Shown one piece after another: positions 11,985 to 12,704 of a DNA stretch of 12,704 nt. Origin of the DNA: SIG440 sp045596485. Its GTDB lineage: Bacteria; Bacillota; Clostridia; Monoglobales; Monoglobaceae. Under the pieces are notes generated by a model that made no database searches, was not told the DNA's origin, and saw only the letters and a list, made by a program, of their open reading frames with translations. The stretch lies in contig JAZOCL010000009.1 of assembly GCA_045596485.1 (NCBI GenBank), positions 1 to 12,704 on the forward strand, read 5' to 3'. Numbering within the stretch: the stretch's first letter is position 1; each line of letters begins with the position of its first letter. The translations under genes and the position numbers were made by a program.

Positions 11985-12704
11985 TGTTTTTTTCCTCTCT
12001 TTCGGTGTGTTCGGCTTTTGTTATGTTCAGAGCGGCGATTCCGATTGCCAGAACAGCCCAGAAAATCATAAACACTCTGTAGTTGTAGAAGCAGTTGTCA
12101 AACACTCCCTGAAGCAGAAAGCCCGTGACAGCTGACGAAATTGCAATAAGAGTAACCGAGAATTTGTTGCCCTTGCCGAAACATTGAACTCCTGTCGCCA
12201 TTTTCTTGAAGAAAAGGAGCATAAGAAATAAAAATGCAAGAAGTCCGATAATTCCTGACTCGGTGATGATGTGTAAAAACAGATTATGGGGGTGCTGTGC
12301 CACCACCAGGTTGTAGGAATAGAAGGGATAGACCTGAGTGAAGGCTTCGCTACCCAGACCGATTCCTGACAGCCAGAAGTCCTTGAGCATCAGAAGAGTT
12401 CCCATCCAGATTGAAACACGGTAGGAGGTTGATGAGTCGGACATATCGCCAATGCTTGTGAAGCGGTTGAGGATGCTTTCGGGAATAATAAAGGGAACAA
12501 TGGGCAGGGCAATGAGCGCCAGACCCCAGAGCTTTCCTGCGGCAAAGGTGATGAATACTGCCGCTGCAGCCATAATTCCAAGCCAGCAGCGGCGTGAGAA
12601 GGTGAGAATCAGGGCAAGACCCAAAATCAGGGAGAAGCCTGCGTATATGATTCGGGGGAGAGCCTTTTTTGATGTCCACATAAGCGCAATGCACAGGGGA
12701 AGGG
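11977..12704 (-). CDS. O-antigen ligase/polymerase-like membrane protein, 3' part
   Basis: The frame is open to the right edge (in-frame residues LPLCIAL precede the Met at 12681), so the N-terminal part is missing; full proteins of this family run to about 400-500 residues. About 240 residues are visible. Hydrophobic spans include FSLILGLALILTF, a WLGI-led span, a LALIALPIVPF span, ESGIIGLLAFLFLMLLFF and two more near the C-terminus. Wzy_C/WaaL-type signatures are present: LTFSRRCWLG (usually SRG-x-WLG), GIGLGSEAF and the QHPHNLFLHIITESG block after a large outer loop. Such proteins join lipid-linked glycans to each other or to an acceptor on the outer side of the membrane. In a Gram-positive cell the acceptor would be a capsule, wall or protein glycan rather than LPS lipid A. 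The stop lies in an ATGCTTAA overlap with the glycosyltransferase start. Confidence 0.88.
   Translation of the reverse strand, partial: LPLCIALMWTSKKALPRIIYAGFSLILGLALILTFSRRCWLGIMAAAAVFITFAAGKLWGLALIALPIVPFIIPESILNRFTSIGDMSDSSTSYRVSIWMGTLLMLKDFWLSGIGLGSEAFTQVYPFYSYNLVVAQHPHNLFLHIITESGIIGLLAFLFLMLLFFKKMATGVQCFGKGNKFSVTLIAISSAVTGFLLQGVFDNCFYNYRVFMIFWAVLAIGIAALNITKAEHTEREEKNNA

Noticed and set aside
11655..12071. 138-residue plus-strand open frame opposite the glycosyltransferase
   Set aside because: Antisense shadow; no family features.

Overview
The window reads as a chromosomal segment of a low-to-moderate GC Firmicute, most likely a class Clostridia anaerobe. The evidence is the gene order ylmH-divIVA-lspA-rluD (the division-cluster tail typical of Firmicutes), strong Gram-positive Shine-Dalgarno sites, GTG/TTG starts, and a tightly packed operon style. 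Genus cannot be read from the sequence. I saw no tRNA, rRNA, CRISPR array, insertion sequence or prophage gene.

Plus strand, 1-8049: a seven-gene, apparently single transcription unit that enters from the left. It holds the 3' half of ylmH (S4 RNA-binding protein), divIVA (pole/septum coiled-coil protein), lspA (lipoprotein signal peptidase), an rluD/YlyB-type pseudouridine synthase, radC (JAMM-domain protein), uvrB and uvrA (nucleotide excision repair). Starts and stops of lspA/rluD, rluD/radC and uvrB/uvrA overlap and radC/uvrB abut, so cell-envelope/division functions and DNA repair are probably co-transcribed and translationally coupled. ileS, which often sits between divIVA and lspA, is absent. 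The unit ends at a strong hairpin at 8072-8101.

Minus strand, 12704-8116: a convergent five-gene operon entering from the right. In transcription order it holds an O-antigen ligase/polymerase-like membrane protein (5' end cut off), a GT4 glycosyltransferase, two small single-span membrane proteins that look like tandem DUF4330 paralogues, and an MsbA/PglK-type ABC half-exporter. The first three genes are joined by two 8-base ATGNNTAA overlaps and the last two by short gaps. The layout suggests assembly and export of a surface glycan or glycolipid, with the two DUF4330 proteins as uncharacterised membrane-anchored partners. This is the part of the window most likely to hold an undescribed system. 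The two operons meet at one symmetrical A-tract/hairpin/T-tract that should terminate transcription from both sides.

No gene-free stretch longer than about 70 bases exists in the window.
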